Origin: Perognathus longimembris pacificus
Taxonomy: Eukaryota; Chordata; Mammalia; Rodentia; Heteromyidae
Assembly: GCF_023159225.1 (NCBI RefSeq)
Contig: NC_063166.1
Coordinates: 48,973,149-49,037,148, forward strand
Reading direction: 5' to 3'
Length of the DNA stretch: 64,000 nucleotides
Part shown: piece by piece, positions 42,379 to 53,439 of the stretch
How the letters are laid out: each line of letters starts with the position of its first letter
How positions within the stretch are numbered: the first letter of the stretch is position 1
The notes under the pieces: generated by a model
Databases searched by the model: none
What the model saw: only the letters and a program-made list of their open reading frames with translations
What the model was told of the DNA's origin: nothing
Translations under genes and position numbers: made by a program

Positions 42379-44085
42379 CCCATGAACAGTCACATTGAAG
42401 GAGGGGACATTTGAAGGAAGGTCTTCCTTATTGGCCTGAAGCCCCTCTGTATGTGAAGTGCTCCACTTCCTGCTATAGAATGCGAGAATAGTAAGAATAA
42501 TTGGAGAGAATGGGATCTTGTGTGGACTTTGTCCTGTGTACTAGGGTTTAGTTGAAGTTTAATTATCAAACCACAAACTTTCTAGAATGGAACAGTGTCT
42601 CTGCCTCCTAAGCCACAGGCAGCAGAATTTAGTGACTCATGTGTTGTGACCCAGAGCCTTAGCTTTCTGTTCAGACCATTGCTGGGCTCCAAGAACACAG
42701 AGCTGTTTATTTACCTCTTCATGGCTGTCCCTTCCATCCCTGAGTCCAGTGAAGGGCTGTTTGTCCCCAGCTTCTGCCTTCTGTTTTTCCTGCTTCTTCT
42801 TTTACTCAGTTTCAGGAGATATTTTGTCAGAGTAGATCAGAAGAAGAGAAGCGATAGCTGAACCCTAGGTAAACACATCAACCCCATGTAACAAAAGTGC
42901 ATGCATATGACCTTGACCAGTGTTATTCTTTCCACCGTAGATTGTGGCTGGAATGAAATACTACTTGGATGTGGAGATTGGCCGGACCACATGCACCAAG
43001 TCCCAGTCCAACTTGACAGACTGTCCTTTCCATGAGCAGCCCAATCTGAAGAGGGTAAGCGCCTGATATGGGTAGGGGACAAATCACATAGTCAGAAGGA
43101 TATTGGTGTGCATTTGTGTAGATACATGTGGGAAAGTTTGGGTACACACAAGTGGATGTGTGAGGAAGTTAATGTGTATGGGAGTGTGGTGGCTCAGTAA
43201 CAAGTGGATGTGGGGAGTAACAGATAAAATGGATGTGGGGTACAAGTGAATTTCTGCTGATCCACATTTGTGCTGTTGTGTGTAGGAACAGTCTATTCAT
43301 GTATGTGATCAGTTTGAATTTCTCCGTGATTAAGCTGGGGATTTGGGTGCCCAGGGAACTGTCCTGCTTTAATGTATTGCCTGCTAGACTAGAGAAGGCA
43401 GCTACAGAGGGAGAGGGAGAAGATGGTGCGTTTAATCCTAGCCTGGGCCAGAGCTCAGAGCTACACGTAACAGACATACCAGAGCTACCTTTAGTAGCTA
43501 AAACCCTTGAGTACTGCCCTGTCCAGCCTCCAGCCTCTATCTGTACAGGGCCACCAGTGTCTGTGACACCATGGCTCTGAGGACAACTGTACTTACTTTG
43601 TCACCCCTCCTCATTCCCACTTCCTTTTCAGAGGCATTTCTCATGTTCCTTCTTCATGCTTCTGGACCCCATTTACATTGGCCCAGGAGTTGAGGGGAGT
43701 GAATTTTGTAGCTATGAGCCTTCATCCCTTGCCTGCCCCTCTGGGGTTGCCACCTTGTACAGAGGCTCCATAGGCCATCTAGGAATCCTGTGAGGAGGAG
43801 GACATAGGCCCCCTGGTAGATTTGGAGTAATGGAGGTATGAGAAGCAGACATAGAAGTGTTGAGCAGAGCATCCTGGGCCTCTGCAGGGACTGTAGTGTT
43901 CAAGTCTCACCTCCATCATTCTATAGCTCCACTCACTACTCCGGCATCTCATGGTTAGGTCAACTATAATCCATTGCCCTTCTCTCTTTTCCCTTTTGCA
44001 GAAAGAACTCTGCTCCTTCCAGATCTACAGTGTCCCCTGGACAGGCAAAGTCTCCATGTTAAAATCCAGTTGTGAGAACGCCTAA
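39858..44085 (+). CDS. CST3: Cystatin C precursor (three exons)
   Basis: Joining 39858-40100, 42941-43054 and 44002-44085 gives 146 residues, the expected size. Cystatin C is a secreted inhibitor of cathepsins B, L, S and related enzymes. A hydrophobic signal segment ([15 protein letters not shown]) is followed by the inhibitory N-terminus ([10 protein letters not shown]), the legumain-type SND in NKASNDAF, the first hairpin QIVAG across the exon 1/2 junction, and Pro-Trp in SVPWTG. Four Cys form the two disulfides. NLT in exon 2 is an N-glycosylation sequon, as in mouse and rat cystatin C. The start is the first ATG after the TATA-like box. AATAAA follows at 44326. All contacts look intact, so the gene is probably functional. 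Confidence 0.95.
40500..40655 (+). other. Intron 1 block paralogous to 10540-10690
   Basis: Partner of the first cystatin's intron block. It is followed by an old antisense repeat (40745-40935) that the other gene lacks. Confidence 0.7.
42105..42278 (+). mobile_element. 7SL-Geo SINE in CST3 intron 1
   Basis: The 7SL half (GCCTGTAAACATAGCTACTC) is clear; the Geo half is short and ends in TGAGTTCAAGCTGCAG. The tail leads into a GA array. Confidence 0.65.
42279..42416 (+). repeat. Tandem duplication of (GA)n plus 40-bp intron unit
   Basis: Unit 1 is GA (42279-42294) plus 42295-42334; unit 2 is GA (42335-42376) plus 42377-42416. The 40-base parts share TTCCCATGA and GGAGGGGACATTTGAA. The paralogue has the 40-base part once (about 12152-12192). 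Confidence 0.85.
42417..42940 (+). other. Intron 1 3' block paralogous to 12190-12751
   Basis: Continuous alignment to the exon 2 acceptor CCGTAG, with small indels only. No gene lies inside it. Confidence 0.75.
42941..43054 (+). CDS. CST3: CST3 exon 2
   Basis: 38 codons encoding [18 protein letters not shown] and the SNLTDC glycosylation site, closing at AGG|GTAAGC. Confidence 0.95.
44002..44085 (+). CDS. CST3: CST3 exon 3
   Basis: After acceptor TTTTGCAG, 27 codons plus TAA encode [13 protein letters not shown] and the terminal SSCENA. Confidence 0.95.
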   Translation, partial: KELCSFQIYSVPWTGKVSMLKSSCENA

Positions 44086-44350
44086 AGGACTGAGCAAGGC
44101 TGGGCCATGCTGAAAACCCTTCATCATACCCCTCCCCCTCCTGTGCTAGCTCTTAGATGAAAGCACACCCAGGAGGACATCTGGTGTGCTAGCACTAGGA
44201 GACAGTAGAGGAGGCTGCTCCAGGTAGCTTGAACACTTATGCATCTCTCCCCATTTCTTTCTTCTCCTTGTTTGTTTGTTTTTTTAAACTACTGAATGTT
44301 GCCCACAGATGCTTCTTCTCTAGTCAATAAAACAGTACAATCAGCTCTGC
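44086..44350 (+). terminator. CST3: CST3 3' UTR and poly(A) signal
   Basis: AATAAA at 44326-44331 is followed by a GT-rich stretch (TGCTGTTTGCTCTTTTGG) suited to 3' end cleavage about 15-20 bases later. Confidence 0.8.
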
Positions 44351-44354
44351 TGTT

Positions 44355-45450
44355 TGCTCTTTTGGGACGTGAGGGAGGAGGGATTTGAGTAGATGGGGAG
44401 CCAGAAGCTTATGGGAGGAAGCCTGTAAGATGAGTGTCAGGAACAGCTCTTTAACGTCTGCTGACTTCTCACTGGGCCCTCAGCCTGGCTAGAGCTGTGC
44501 TACGTATAAGGAGTCTATCATCCTGAAAGCCACCATGCTTGAGAGGCCACCCAAGGCTGCTCCAGGTAACACCTGAACTCTCTGCCAAGGTGGATTGCTT
44601 CTGCCAGCCAGAAGAGCAGGCCACCATAGATGCCGGTCCACCTGGGGCTCCCAGGTAACTAGAGTAGCAGTGCCTGTCATCTGACTGTAGCCACATGGAG
44701 CCCCTGAGGAGAAGGACACAGCTAGATTTCCCGAAAGGCCCGATCCAGAGCAGTGTAAGCAGGATAAAAAGGTTCTTTTGGAAACCACTGAGTGTTGGAT
44801 TGACTCTATTACACAAACCAGTGTCTGGTGTGTGTGTGTCTAGTGTGTGTGTGTGTGTGTCCAACATTCTAGGATCCAAACCTTTTGGGCATGAAGTCCA
44901 CTAGATCTGTGACCTGGACTAGCTCCTGGGGATAGTGATAACTTCCTTTTTGGTGTGATGAAAATTAAATGTGCTTTTCTCTCTGAACACTTGATGCATA
45001 CCACCTTGCAATACATTGATGTTTATTACATGAATCTATTAATTTAGCCCCAAGGCTCACAGATGACATTTTTGTTATTACTATCTTTCAGTAGTTGTAC
45101 AAAGGGGTTTCAGTTCAACTTGTCAATTCATAATTACAATGTCATCCCTTCAGACTTTGTGCAATGCCTAATAAGTCAAAATTTTTCCCAATGATGTTTT
45201 TAGTTATTGATGTATGAGATTTCCAAATGTGGCTTCAAAAAGCCACCTTGATCTGAGGAAATCGCTAGTTTCATAGACTGCATTCTGTGTCTCAGCCTAA
45301 AACCCAGCTGTTTTGTTCACTTTTTTGTTGTTGCCACTTTGACCTTTTTAAACATATGTTCATGTGTTTTAGGTGAAGATACTTCCTTCTCTATTATCCC
45401 TTACATTTTGTTTTCTGGGTATATTTGTTCTTCTAAATTTTTTTTTAAAG
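44355..45450. other. CST3 downstream flank
   Basis: A TG array (44825-44860) and an old repeat piece (45070-45150) are the only structures I can name. Confidence 0.4.
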
Positions 45451-45453
45451 ATC

Positions 45454-45683
45454 AAAAGGCAGAAGTATGGGCTGGGGATATGGCTTAGTGGCAAGAGTGC
45501 TTGCCTCGTATACATGAGGCCCTGGGTTCAATTCCCCAGCACCACATATACAGAAAACGGCCAGAAGTGGCGCTGTGGCTCAAGTGGCAGAGTGCTAGCC
45601 TTGAGCAAAAAGAAGCCAGGGACAGTGCTCAGGCCCTGAGTCCAAGCCCCAGATCTGGCCAAAAAAAAAAAAGGCAGAAGTAC
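45454..45683 (+). mobile_element. IDL-Geo SINE, near-consensus
   Basis: Flanked by AAAAGGCAGAAGTA on both sides (45454-45467; about 45670-45683). This copy is a good reference for the older variant with GCAAAAAGAAGCC in the Geo unit. Confidence 0.93.
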
Positions 45684-46591
45684 TATTTGGAACCAAGGTT
45701 TTTGTACATTTATATTTTCATTTCAGAAATGACTTTTAATAACCCCAGCTTTTCATTTAGGCATGTCCCTGTTTTTAATCATGTCTCTAGTAGAGTACCC
45801 AAACATCTTATAGACCTGTGTAATTTCCACTGGATGTTTTCTATCTCAAGGCACAGTGTTTATTGCGTTGCATTGTGTTTGACACCAGTCACTGCTGGGA
45901 AAAGTCAGTGATGTTCCTGTTCTGGTGGCTGCAGACTCAGAGGTCTGGAATGTGGCAGCCTGTTGGCTGCTGTCAGGTAAGAAAGGAACTCTCAATCATT
46001 GGTAGTGGGACTGACCTGGGATTAGACCACAGCTTCCTTCAAACATGAAGAGAGAGAAGTCTGAATCCTTCAAGGTGTTAGGGAGTAAAAGTATGTAGCA
46101 CTGTTCCTTCTCAGTCTACCCTGTACAAACATCTGAACTCACCATTAACACAGAAAGCTGTGAACCCTTGAGTGAAATGATAACCCAGCAAGGACCAGAT
46201 TCTCTTTGATGTTCTCATGTCTGCTTCTTTGTGCTTGGCCTTGGGATTCCCAGAAGGGCACTGTAGAATCAGGTCACCTGAGGTGAATGTAGACAAGTCA
46301 GTTTAAGTCAGTGGTCACTGAAAGTAAAGATCATATGTAAAGACTCTACTCTGGCTGGCTATGTATGTTGCACTCACCTGCACTGGGGACCACACTGCAG
46401 GCTGCATTTACCTATTTCCCTCTGAGCAATGGATTTTATTGGTCTGGGAGGAACTTGGACATTGAAGTTTTAAATACTTACCACCAATGGCTTCTTCAGT
46501 CACCTGCTAAACTGTAACCCAGTTACATTCCGTTGTGAAAGTCTCTTCTTGATATACCTGTGCATTGCCAAAGGTGAAGTGTTCTCATGGT

Positions 46592-46827
46592 CATAACTTG
46601 CTTCTTTTTTTTTTTTTTTTGGCCAGTCCTGGGCCTTGGACTCCGGGCCTGAGCACTGTCCCTGGCTTCTTCCCGCTCAAGGCTAGCACTCTGCCACTTG
46701 AGCCACAGCGCCACTTCTGGCCGTTTTCTGTATATGTGGTGCTGGGGAATCGAACCTAGGGCCTCGTGTATCCGAGGCAGGCACTCTTGCCACTAGGCTA
46801 TATCCCCAGCCCCATAACTTGCTTCTT
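46592..46827 (-). mobile_element. IDL-Geo SINE, young subfamily
   Basis: Perfect repeats CATAACTTGCTTCTT (46592-46606; 46813-46827) flank an antisense copy with the GCGGGAAGAAGCC and CCTAGGTTCG variants. Confidence 0.93.
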
Positions 46828-46829
46828 AA

Positions 46830-47630
46830 TACACCTAGTGCCCTAAGACCCAGTGTTTCATCCTTGAGTTCCACATCAGAAGCAAATGAGAACATCCTTC
46901 AACCAAAGGGTGGGTTTGGTCATTGGGTTTAATGGGATTTCAAGAAGCTCAGAAGGTTTCTTTGGGGTTATTACCCCTTATCTTCAGTCCTATCACTGGG
47001 CATTTCTGCCCTTGAAATGCCCTTGACATCATTTCCAAAGGGCATTGCCTCTGGCCTTCATCCCACAGGTCCCTGGCCACAAGTATTTCATTCACTCTTC
47101 TTTCCTTTAGTTTTTCTTATTTGTCCACATGACCTTTTTCTTCTGCATCTCAGGATGTCTACAGTAGGCTCCCTCTGTAGGGTAGAGCCATTCAACTTAT
47201 GTTAGATTTTGCCACACCCATGTACATGCTCAGTTACTAGGCTTCCCAATGAGCAGGCTCCACCCCTTTGGGGTGACTTTTGATCATGAACAGCACTTGG
47301 TTTTCTTTGACCCTAATCCAGGCCCCTGATGACAGACTCAGGGAAATACCTCCAGTCCTGATTGCTACCTGCAGACTGTGTGCTAAGTGTGTGACTGTGG
47401 CTGCATTTTTCTAATTGTCACACTGCTCATAGAGTCACTAGCACACCCTGAGGCTGGTGGCTGACTCACCCTGAGGCCTGCCTTCTTAAAACAACAACCA
47501 GTTTCCAGTGGAGATCCGCCCTTCCCCTTTCAGCTGACTCTGCTGTGGACCTGATCCAAGTCTGGCCGCCCAGGGCTCTTAGGGCTTACTGGTGGAACTT
47601 GGTCTGACTATAGGTAAGTATTATATAAAA
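46830..47630. other. Intergenic, nothing recognised
   Basis: A consensus-like AGGTAAGTA occurs at 47611 but no exon frame supports it. Confidence 0.35.
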
Positions 47631-47639
47631 TACATGGGA

Positions 47640-47835
47640 CCAGACAAAGTTCAATATTTGGAACAGTAGGATATTTGTGTATTCACATTCAGCTTTCTTG
47701 TGGCTGGGATCGTCTAAATACAAAATTCATATTTTTATACCTTATATAACCTAAGGGCAATTTTATATAATACTCTTAATAATTTCATGCATAAAACGGA
47801 AGAATAAACGAGGTGCAGCGTGTGTTAAGTGAAAG
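47640..47835 (+). mobile_element. Tigger-like DNA transposon fossil
   Basis: The string of AAATTCATATTTTTATACC, GGGCAATTTTATATAAT and TTTCATGCATAAAAC fits the MER2/Tigger-type repeat. A further segment of what looks like the same family is at 63070-63400. Confidence 0.5.
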
Positions 47836-47849
47836 CTATCAGAATGACA

Positions 47850-48222
47850 TATTTTATTATTTTTTTTTGAAATGCTAAAAAAAAGAGGAGTTACAGTTAC
47901 ATAAGTCAGGCAAAGAGTACATTTCCTTTTGGACAATGTCATTCCTTTACTCATGCTTTCTCAGTTTTTCCCTCCTATCCCACCTACAAGTTGAATAGTT
48001 CATTTTTAACATAGTGTCCAGTGAGTACCATTGCTGCATTTGTTCACCTTTTGTCTCTCCATTTCTGTGCCTCCCTTTACACTCCCAAAGACATATAGAC
48101 AAGACAAAAAGAAAAGAAAAACTGGCTTTCATTTCCTGGAGTTCATTCAATAAATACCATTTTGTATGATCAGATGCACATAGGCATTGTGCCTTTCTGT
48201 TCTCCTTTGGTCTCACTGTGTG
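47850..48222 (-). mobile_element. L1 3' UTR, antisense
   Basis: Parallel to 21460-21850: GGACAATGTCATTCC, CTACAAGTTGAATAGTTC and the AAGACAAAAAGAAAAGAAAA stretch recur in order. Confidence 0.6.
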
Positions 48223-48295
48223 TAAATGCCTACTTACCTGTATAATTTATTATGTCCCAGAATTTTTTTTATTTATTTATTATTTTTTTTGGCCA

Positions 48296-48500
48296 GTCAC
48301 CAGAATTACAGACATGCCTATAATTCTAGCTATTCAGAGGCTGAGATCTGAGGATTTCAATTCAAAGCCAGCCTATGATAATCTTATCTCCAATAAACCA
48401 CCAAAAAGCCAGAAGTGGTTCTAGTGGTAGGGCAGCAACCTTGAGAGAAAAAGCTAAGGGGCAGCACCCAGGCTCTGAGTTCAAGCCTCAGTATCAGCAC
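48296..48500 (+). mobile_element. 7SL-Geo SINE
   Basis: Both halves are present but degraded; it is followed by an AT-rich low-complexity run (48500-48560). Confidence 0.65.
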
Positions 48501-48564
48501 ATAATAATAATAGCAATAATATTATGATATGTTATAATAATATAATTATAATAATAAAACACTT

Positions 48565-49605
48565 TCAAACTATGCCCCCAAATCCTTAGTCAGCTTGGTC
48601 ACAATTAAAATTCTGGGCACTGAAGTTCCAGCCACAGGTATGGCTGAAGGAAAGGCTCCTGCCCATGTGCCCATCATCTCACTATGATTGGCTGTGAGTT
48701 TGCATAAGACAGTGATGTGAAAAGCTCAGGCTCAGGAGCAACAGCAGGAGCAGCAGCAATGACAGCTTGCTATAGATGCAGATTCTCAGTCTCCATCCCA
48801 GCCAGTTGCATTGGAAACTCTAGGGTCAATGATATGGATGCTAAGAGGCTGCAGTAGGTGGCTTCCTGAGAAGCTCCCCTGGGCCCATCTCCAGGGGTTC
48901 AAGCCCTTGTGCAACCCCTTGTTCTTGAGATAGGCAGGACTTAGTGTCCATCTTCTAATACATGTTTTGAACACAGCAGAAATGACAACCTGTCACCATG
49001 GCTTCCCCTTGGACATCTCTGACTCTGGCTCTCTTCACACTAGCTGCTGTGTTCCAAGGACACCCAGGTGGATGATAGAGAGACAACAAGACAAGGCTTG
49101 TTATTGGCCCCCTGGGGAAATATGAACAGTCTCTATCAACCCACCATAGCCAATCCCCCAGAGCTTTAGCAGCATGTGATTTGCTTCCCCAGAGGCCATG
49201 AGCTGGGGCTCCCAGTGGCACTACACCTGGATTTTTTACTATATAGACCACATTATCACAGACACCTATTATTCAGGAAGCTACATTCACAGAGCTTTGT
49301 TATGCGTCATGTACAATTATGCCACATGTCCCTCTGTGATTTGGGAGCTTGAGGACTGTTGTTTTCATTTTGGGGTGGTCAGACCTCAGCATATTTCTCT
49401 TCCCTTTACCTCCCAAGAAGGCTGGTGAGATTTTGCTGCTTCCACCTATCCCTTAGGCCACTCCCTCACCTTTCCAATTCTGGTGGGCTTGAACCTTTCT
49501 GCCTGACCTCCATTTTCCCCTTGCTTTCCAGCTCACTCATTTCTCCTAGACCATCTCCATCAGAGATCTTGGGTGACCAGATGCATTGTCAATGAGTAGT
49601 CTTGT
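48565..49605. other. Intergenic, no gene recognised
   Basis: An ATG at 49000 opens a 25-codon signal-peptide-like frame that ends in a stop; see rejected items. Confidence 0.35.
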
Positions 49606-49619
49606 TTTAGTTTGGTTTG

Positions 49620-49868
49620 GTTTGGTTTTTTGCCAGTCCTGGGGCTTGAACTTGGGGTGTGGGCACTGTCCTTGAGCTTCGTTTTTTTGCTCAAGGTTAA
49701 CACTCTTCCACTTAAGCCACAGCTCCACTTCTGGCTATATTTTTGTCATTTATTGGAGAGAAGAGTCTTATGACATCCCTGTCTGTGCTGGCTTCAAACC
49801 GTGATCCTCAGATCTTAGCCTCCTGAGTAGCTTAGATTACAGGTATGAGCCCCTGGCCCTCAGCTGTG
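49620..49868 (-). mobile_element. 7SL-Geo chimeric SINE, antisense
   Basis: A complete copy. On the - strand the 7SL half (complement of CTCCTGAGTAGCTTAGATTAC) precedes the Geo unit (complement of CCACTTAAGCCACAGCTCC) and a TTTGG-interrupted tail. Confidence 0.8.
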
Positions 49869-50269
49869 ATCTTATTTTTAAAGGAACCTTTCTAAACAGT
49901 AGTTCTCAATGGTGAGCTTACAACACTCAGTAAACCATGTTGTAAACAGATACTCTGCCATTCAGGTTCTGTTGTTATAAAGTGCAGAATCCATTTAGCT
50001 TAATGCCTGAAGATCCTAGAATTTTCAGAATGGCAGAGGAGTATTGAATTCTAGTTAAAGTCCCCAGCTGCACTGGCCTCTGATAAGAGAGTCAGCTTAG
50101 AAGCCTGGCCTTGACAGCCCCTCAGCTAAGAGTGTTCTAGATGGCTTCATCTAATACAAAGCTGACTCCTCACATAGAACAGCTGTTGCTCACTGTAGCC
50201 CCTTATCAATGCTCTCTGCAAGATCTTCCACAGATCTTACTGTTGATACAGCTCCAACTGTAGGCCCTC

Positions 50270-50640
50270 CCCAAGCCCACTACCAGACTGAGCTCCCACT
50301 GGCTGACCACTGCTTCCAGCTCCCCTTTAAGGACATCCAATGACTGAGGCAAAGCCTGCCACCTGTTAGGTCACTTATTACAGACCATTTTCAGGCACAA
50401 CAGAAGAAATAAAACTAGTGGTTGTACAGAGCAACCCTCTGCCCTTTGTACTCCCAGGGCCCTGTTGCAACCAGGCCTGCATCCCCTGAGCTGAGGGCTT
50501 TGTCAAGCCCACAACATACCCAGATGACCATATGCTCTCGGTCTGGGGAGAAAGATAAGGAAGTAGCACTGGGAAAGCCTACAGAGGACACTGAGCCAAG
50601 GGCTTTCACTGTCAGATGCATGGTGGGCACCAGTACTAAA
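50270..50640 (+). repeat. Segment paralogous to 37640-38045
   Basis: See the partner. Between 49870 and 50270, and from 50640 to 51190, I find no further feature. Confidence 0.6.
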
Positions 50641-51197
50641 TCAAACTGACAGATGCAAATGTTAAACATCGTATTTGGTTTTCTTCCTTTCCATTTTTAT
50701 TTTTCCTCTGTTCCTATTTTTAAGCTAGCCTGAAGCATGTTGGATTATTTTTTCCAAAATATTCCTCTCCTGTTTCTGCTTAATTGCCCAAGGAAATATG
50801 ATTCTTAGGAACAGAATGTTCTAACTCTGGCCTTTCTGTTGCCTTTCTGGCCACTAGCTGGGCAATCACATTGCAGAGGACACCACAAATTCTCCTCATC
50901 ATGGCAGCAGGGCAGATAGGGAGCTCCGAATCCTCGCTGATCTACTTGCCTCTGTTTGTATCTCTCTGGCCAAGCATTTCTCACTTGGCTCCACCCTGGG
51001 ACTGGGTTTCTCAGTGGATGGGCATGAGCCAAATCTCAGCTCAAAGATCTATTTTTAAAGGAAGGAGAGTCAGCAGATGTGCCCAATTGTTATTCACATT
51101 AAAAACAAAAACCAAAACAGAAAACCATGGGAGTGTCTGTTTCCATATTCCGTACTGTATAGAGTTTACTATTTAGGAAATAAGAAAACTCTTATTT

Positions 51198-51300
51198 GGG
51201 ACTGGGAATGTGGCTTAGTGGTAGAGTCCTTGCCTAGCATGCATAAGGCTCTGGGTTCAATTTTTCAGTAACACATAAATAAAATTGAAAATTAAAAAAA
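51198..51300 (+). mobile_element. ID-type SINE monomer
   Basis: GACTGGGAATGTGGCTTAGT to TTCAATTTTTCAG with an A-rich tail and no Geo unit; either an ID element or a 3'-short dimer. Confidence 0.7.
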
Positions 51301-51304
51301 AAAT

Positions 51305-52280
51305 CTCTTGTTCTTGGTCACTACAGCATTGTGCCTGATTCTAACTGTAGAGTCTCAGGTAGACTTGCCCTACTGTTGGAGGTTAGGAGTTCACAGCACT
51401 TGAACATTGCACCTTGCTTATGGCTCCACCTGATATAATTTTCCAGCCCCCAGGGGATATGCCTCCTTATTGTGTGGCCAGCTATAGAAGGCATTTCCTA
51501 TGGGCACCAATTGCAGCCTTCCCAGAGTCACTTCACCCTGGGTTGGTACTTATCCTGCTTCCTTGGCAGGCTTGTGATGTCATTACATGGGAAAGAAATG
51601 ATTGGCAGGGTTGTAGGTGTGAGCAAAGCAAAAATTACCAGCAAGGCAGACCAAGTATGAAACACACAGTTCTATAATTTCCAAGTAAATGCATCTGCCT
51701 TTCAGTTTGCCTATTTCAATTCCCTCTTGAACTCTGTGTTAGCAGAAACTCTAAGTGCATATGCATGCAGGTATTACAATTCTTTCTGCTAGTATTAGAA
51801 AATGTAATAAAGACAAGCACGTTGTGCATTGCATTTCCACAGAAGTAATCACTACAATTTTTAATTCAGACATAATAAATTGTCAAGAACACATAAATTA
51901 AGTGACTATAAATGAGATAGATATTTATAAATTAACTTGAGTGTTCAAAACATCTTTTTCAGTGACATAAAATCTTAAGGTCATGTTCTGTTAATAGATA
52001 TTAGCTGCTTTTTTCTGGTTGTAATGAATTTATAAAGCATAAGTTTAAAGTTTAAAGATGGAAATTCTATTAATACATGGTAACTAAAATTTTTAACAAG
52101 AACGAAGAAGAGAGTAAAACATTGTAGAAGGAGGTTATGAGATGTGAGGATGAATTTTTGTTGAGGAAGTAGTAGTTTTATCAAAGATTTGTGGAGGATG
52201 AATGTTGTGAAACAATTAGGTGGAAGTAACTAAAGATTCTAAAATATGAATAATTTATAGGCTTGTTTTTTTTTAAACTG
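51305..52280. other. AT-rich intergenic stretch
   Basis: No gene or nameable repeat. Confidence 0.35.
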
Positions 52281-52284
52281 AGCA

Positions 52285-52512
52285 TTGATGCTTAGAATTT
52301 TTTTTTATTTCCAGTCCTGGGGTTTGGACTCGGGGCCTGATCACCGTCTCTGACTTCTTTTTCTAAAGGCTAGCACTCTGCCACTTGAGCCACAACACCA
52401 TTTCTGGCTTTTTCTATACATGTGGTACTGAGGAACCAAACCCAGGGCTTCATGTATGCAAGGCAAACACTCTACCCTAGGCCATATCCCCAGCGCCGAT
52501 GCTGAGAATTTA
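52285..52512 (-). mobile_element. IDL-Geo SINE, older
   Basis: Antisense dimer with imperfect flanks GATGCTTAGAATTT / GATGCTGAGAATTT and many substitutions. Confidence 0.85.
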
Positions 52513-52564
52513 TGAGCAGAATTTTATTGGAGCATTGATCTCTTCTCATTACTAAACTATGAGA

Positions 52565-52735
52565 AATGTTTCTTTGGGGTGGGGGAATTGGGGTGGAGGG
52601 AAGGTGGGAGAAAAATGAGGGAGAGGGTAACAAGTTGGACAAGAAATGTACTCACTACCTAATATATGTTAATGTAACCCCTCTGTACTTCATCTTGACA
52701 ATAAAAATTAAAAGAAAAAAGAAAAAAAAAAGAAA
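52565..52735 (+). mobile_element. L1 3' end
   Basis: Terminal 3' UTR with GTAACCCCTCTGTACTTCAT, ACAATAAAAATTAAA and an A-rich tail, in sense orientation. Confidence 0.65.
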
Positions 52736-52883
52736 TGTTTCTTTACTGTAATTTTAGGAAACTACCCTGGAAAATAATACCTTTAATTGCTTTTGAAGTA
52801 TTTTGTCATTTTGGATTTATTCATAATGATCCATGATTACATTTTTGAACAACATGGTCTGTGATCATATTATTCTAAATACA

Positions 52884-52889
52884 TATCTA

Positions 52890-52940
<51 letters not shown>

Positions 52941-53117
52941 TTTGACAATCCTGGAGCTTGAACTCAAGGCCTGGGCATGGTCCCTGAGCTTCTTTTGCTC
53001 AAGACTAGCACTCTACTACTTGAGCCACAGTGCCCCTTCTGGTTTTTTCTGTTTATGTGGTACTGAGGAATTGAACCCAGGGCAAGCACTCTACTACTAA
53101 GCTATATTCCCAGCCCC
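52884..53117 (-). mobile_element. IDL-Geo SINE with (ATCT)n tail
   Basis: A pure ATCT array (52884-52940) replaces the tail of an antisense, internally shortened dimer (a gap in the ID part near 53080). Confidence 0.8.
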
Positions 53118-53249
53118 TGAAATATTTATTTAAACTTCCCCAAATCAAATTCTAAAATTAAGTTTTTTTATCTTGAACTAATTTCACAATTTCCAAAGGT
53201 TCCTACAAAATTTTAAAGTATCATCATCATTATTATTATTAGCAGCAGC

Positions 53250-53435
53250 AGCACTTGAGTTTAAACTTGAGGCCTTAGGATATCTCAGCTGGTGATCTAC
53301 TACTTTGAGCTACACTTCCAGCCTTGCTTTTTGCTCTGTTAGTTTTGCAGATGGAGTCTCGTGAATTTCTGCCCAAGCTGGTTTCAAACCTCCAGCTCAG
53401 CCTCCTGAGTAACTAGGATTATAGGCATATTATGT
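53250..53435 (-). mobile_element. 7SL-Geo SINE, antisense, degraded
   Basis: Complement of the 7SL phrase at 53397-53427 (CAGCCTCCTGAGTAACTAGG) and a weak Geo part near 53290-53330. Confidence 0.6.
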
Positions 53436-53439
53436 TTAT

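Noticed and set aside
47611..47619. AGGTAAGTA, a strong splice-donor-like word.
   Set aside because: No open frame, promoter or acceptor nearby makes an exon; single consensus donors are common by chance.
49000..49074. A 25-codon frame starting like a secretory signal peptide (MASPWTSLTLALFTL), considered as exon 1 of another cystatin.
   Set aside because: It ends in a stop, has no cystatin helix or GT donor in frame, and no matching exons 2 or 3 were found downstream.
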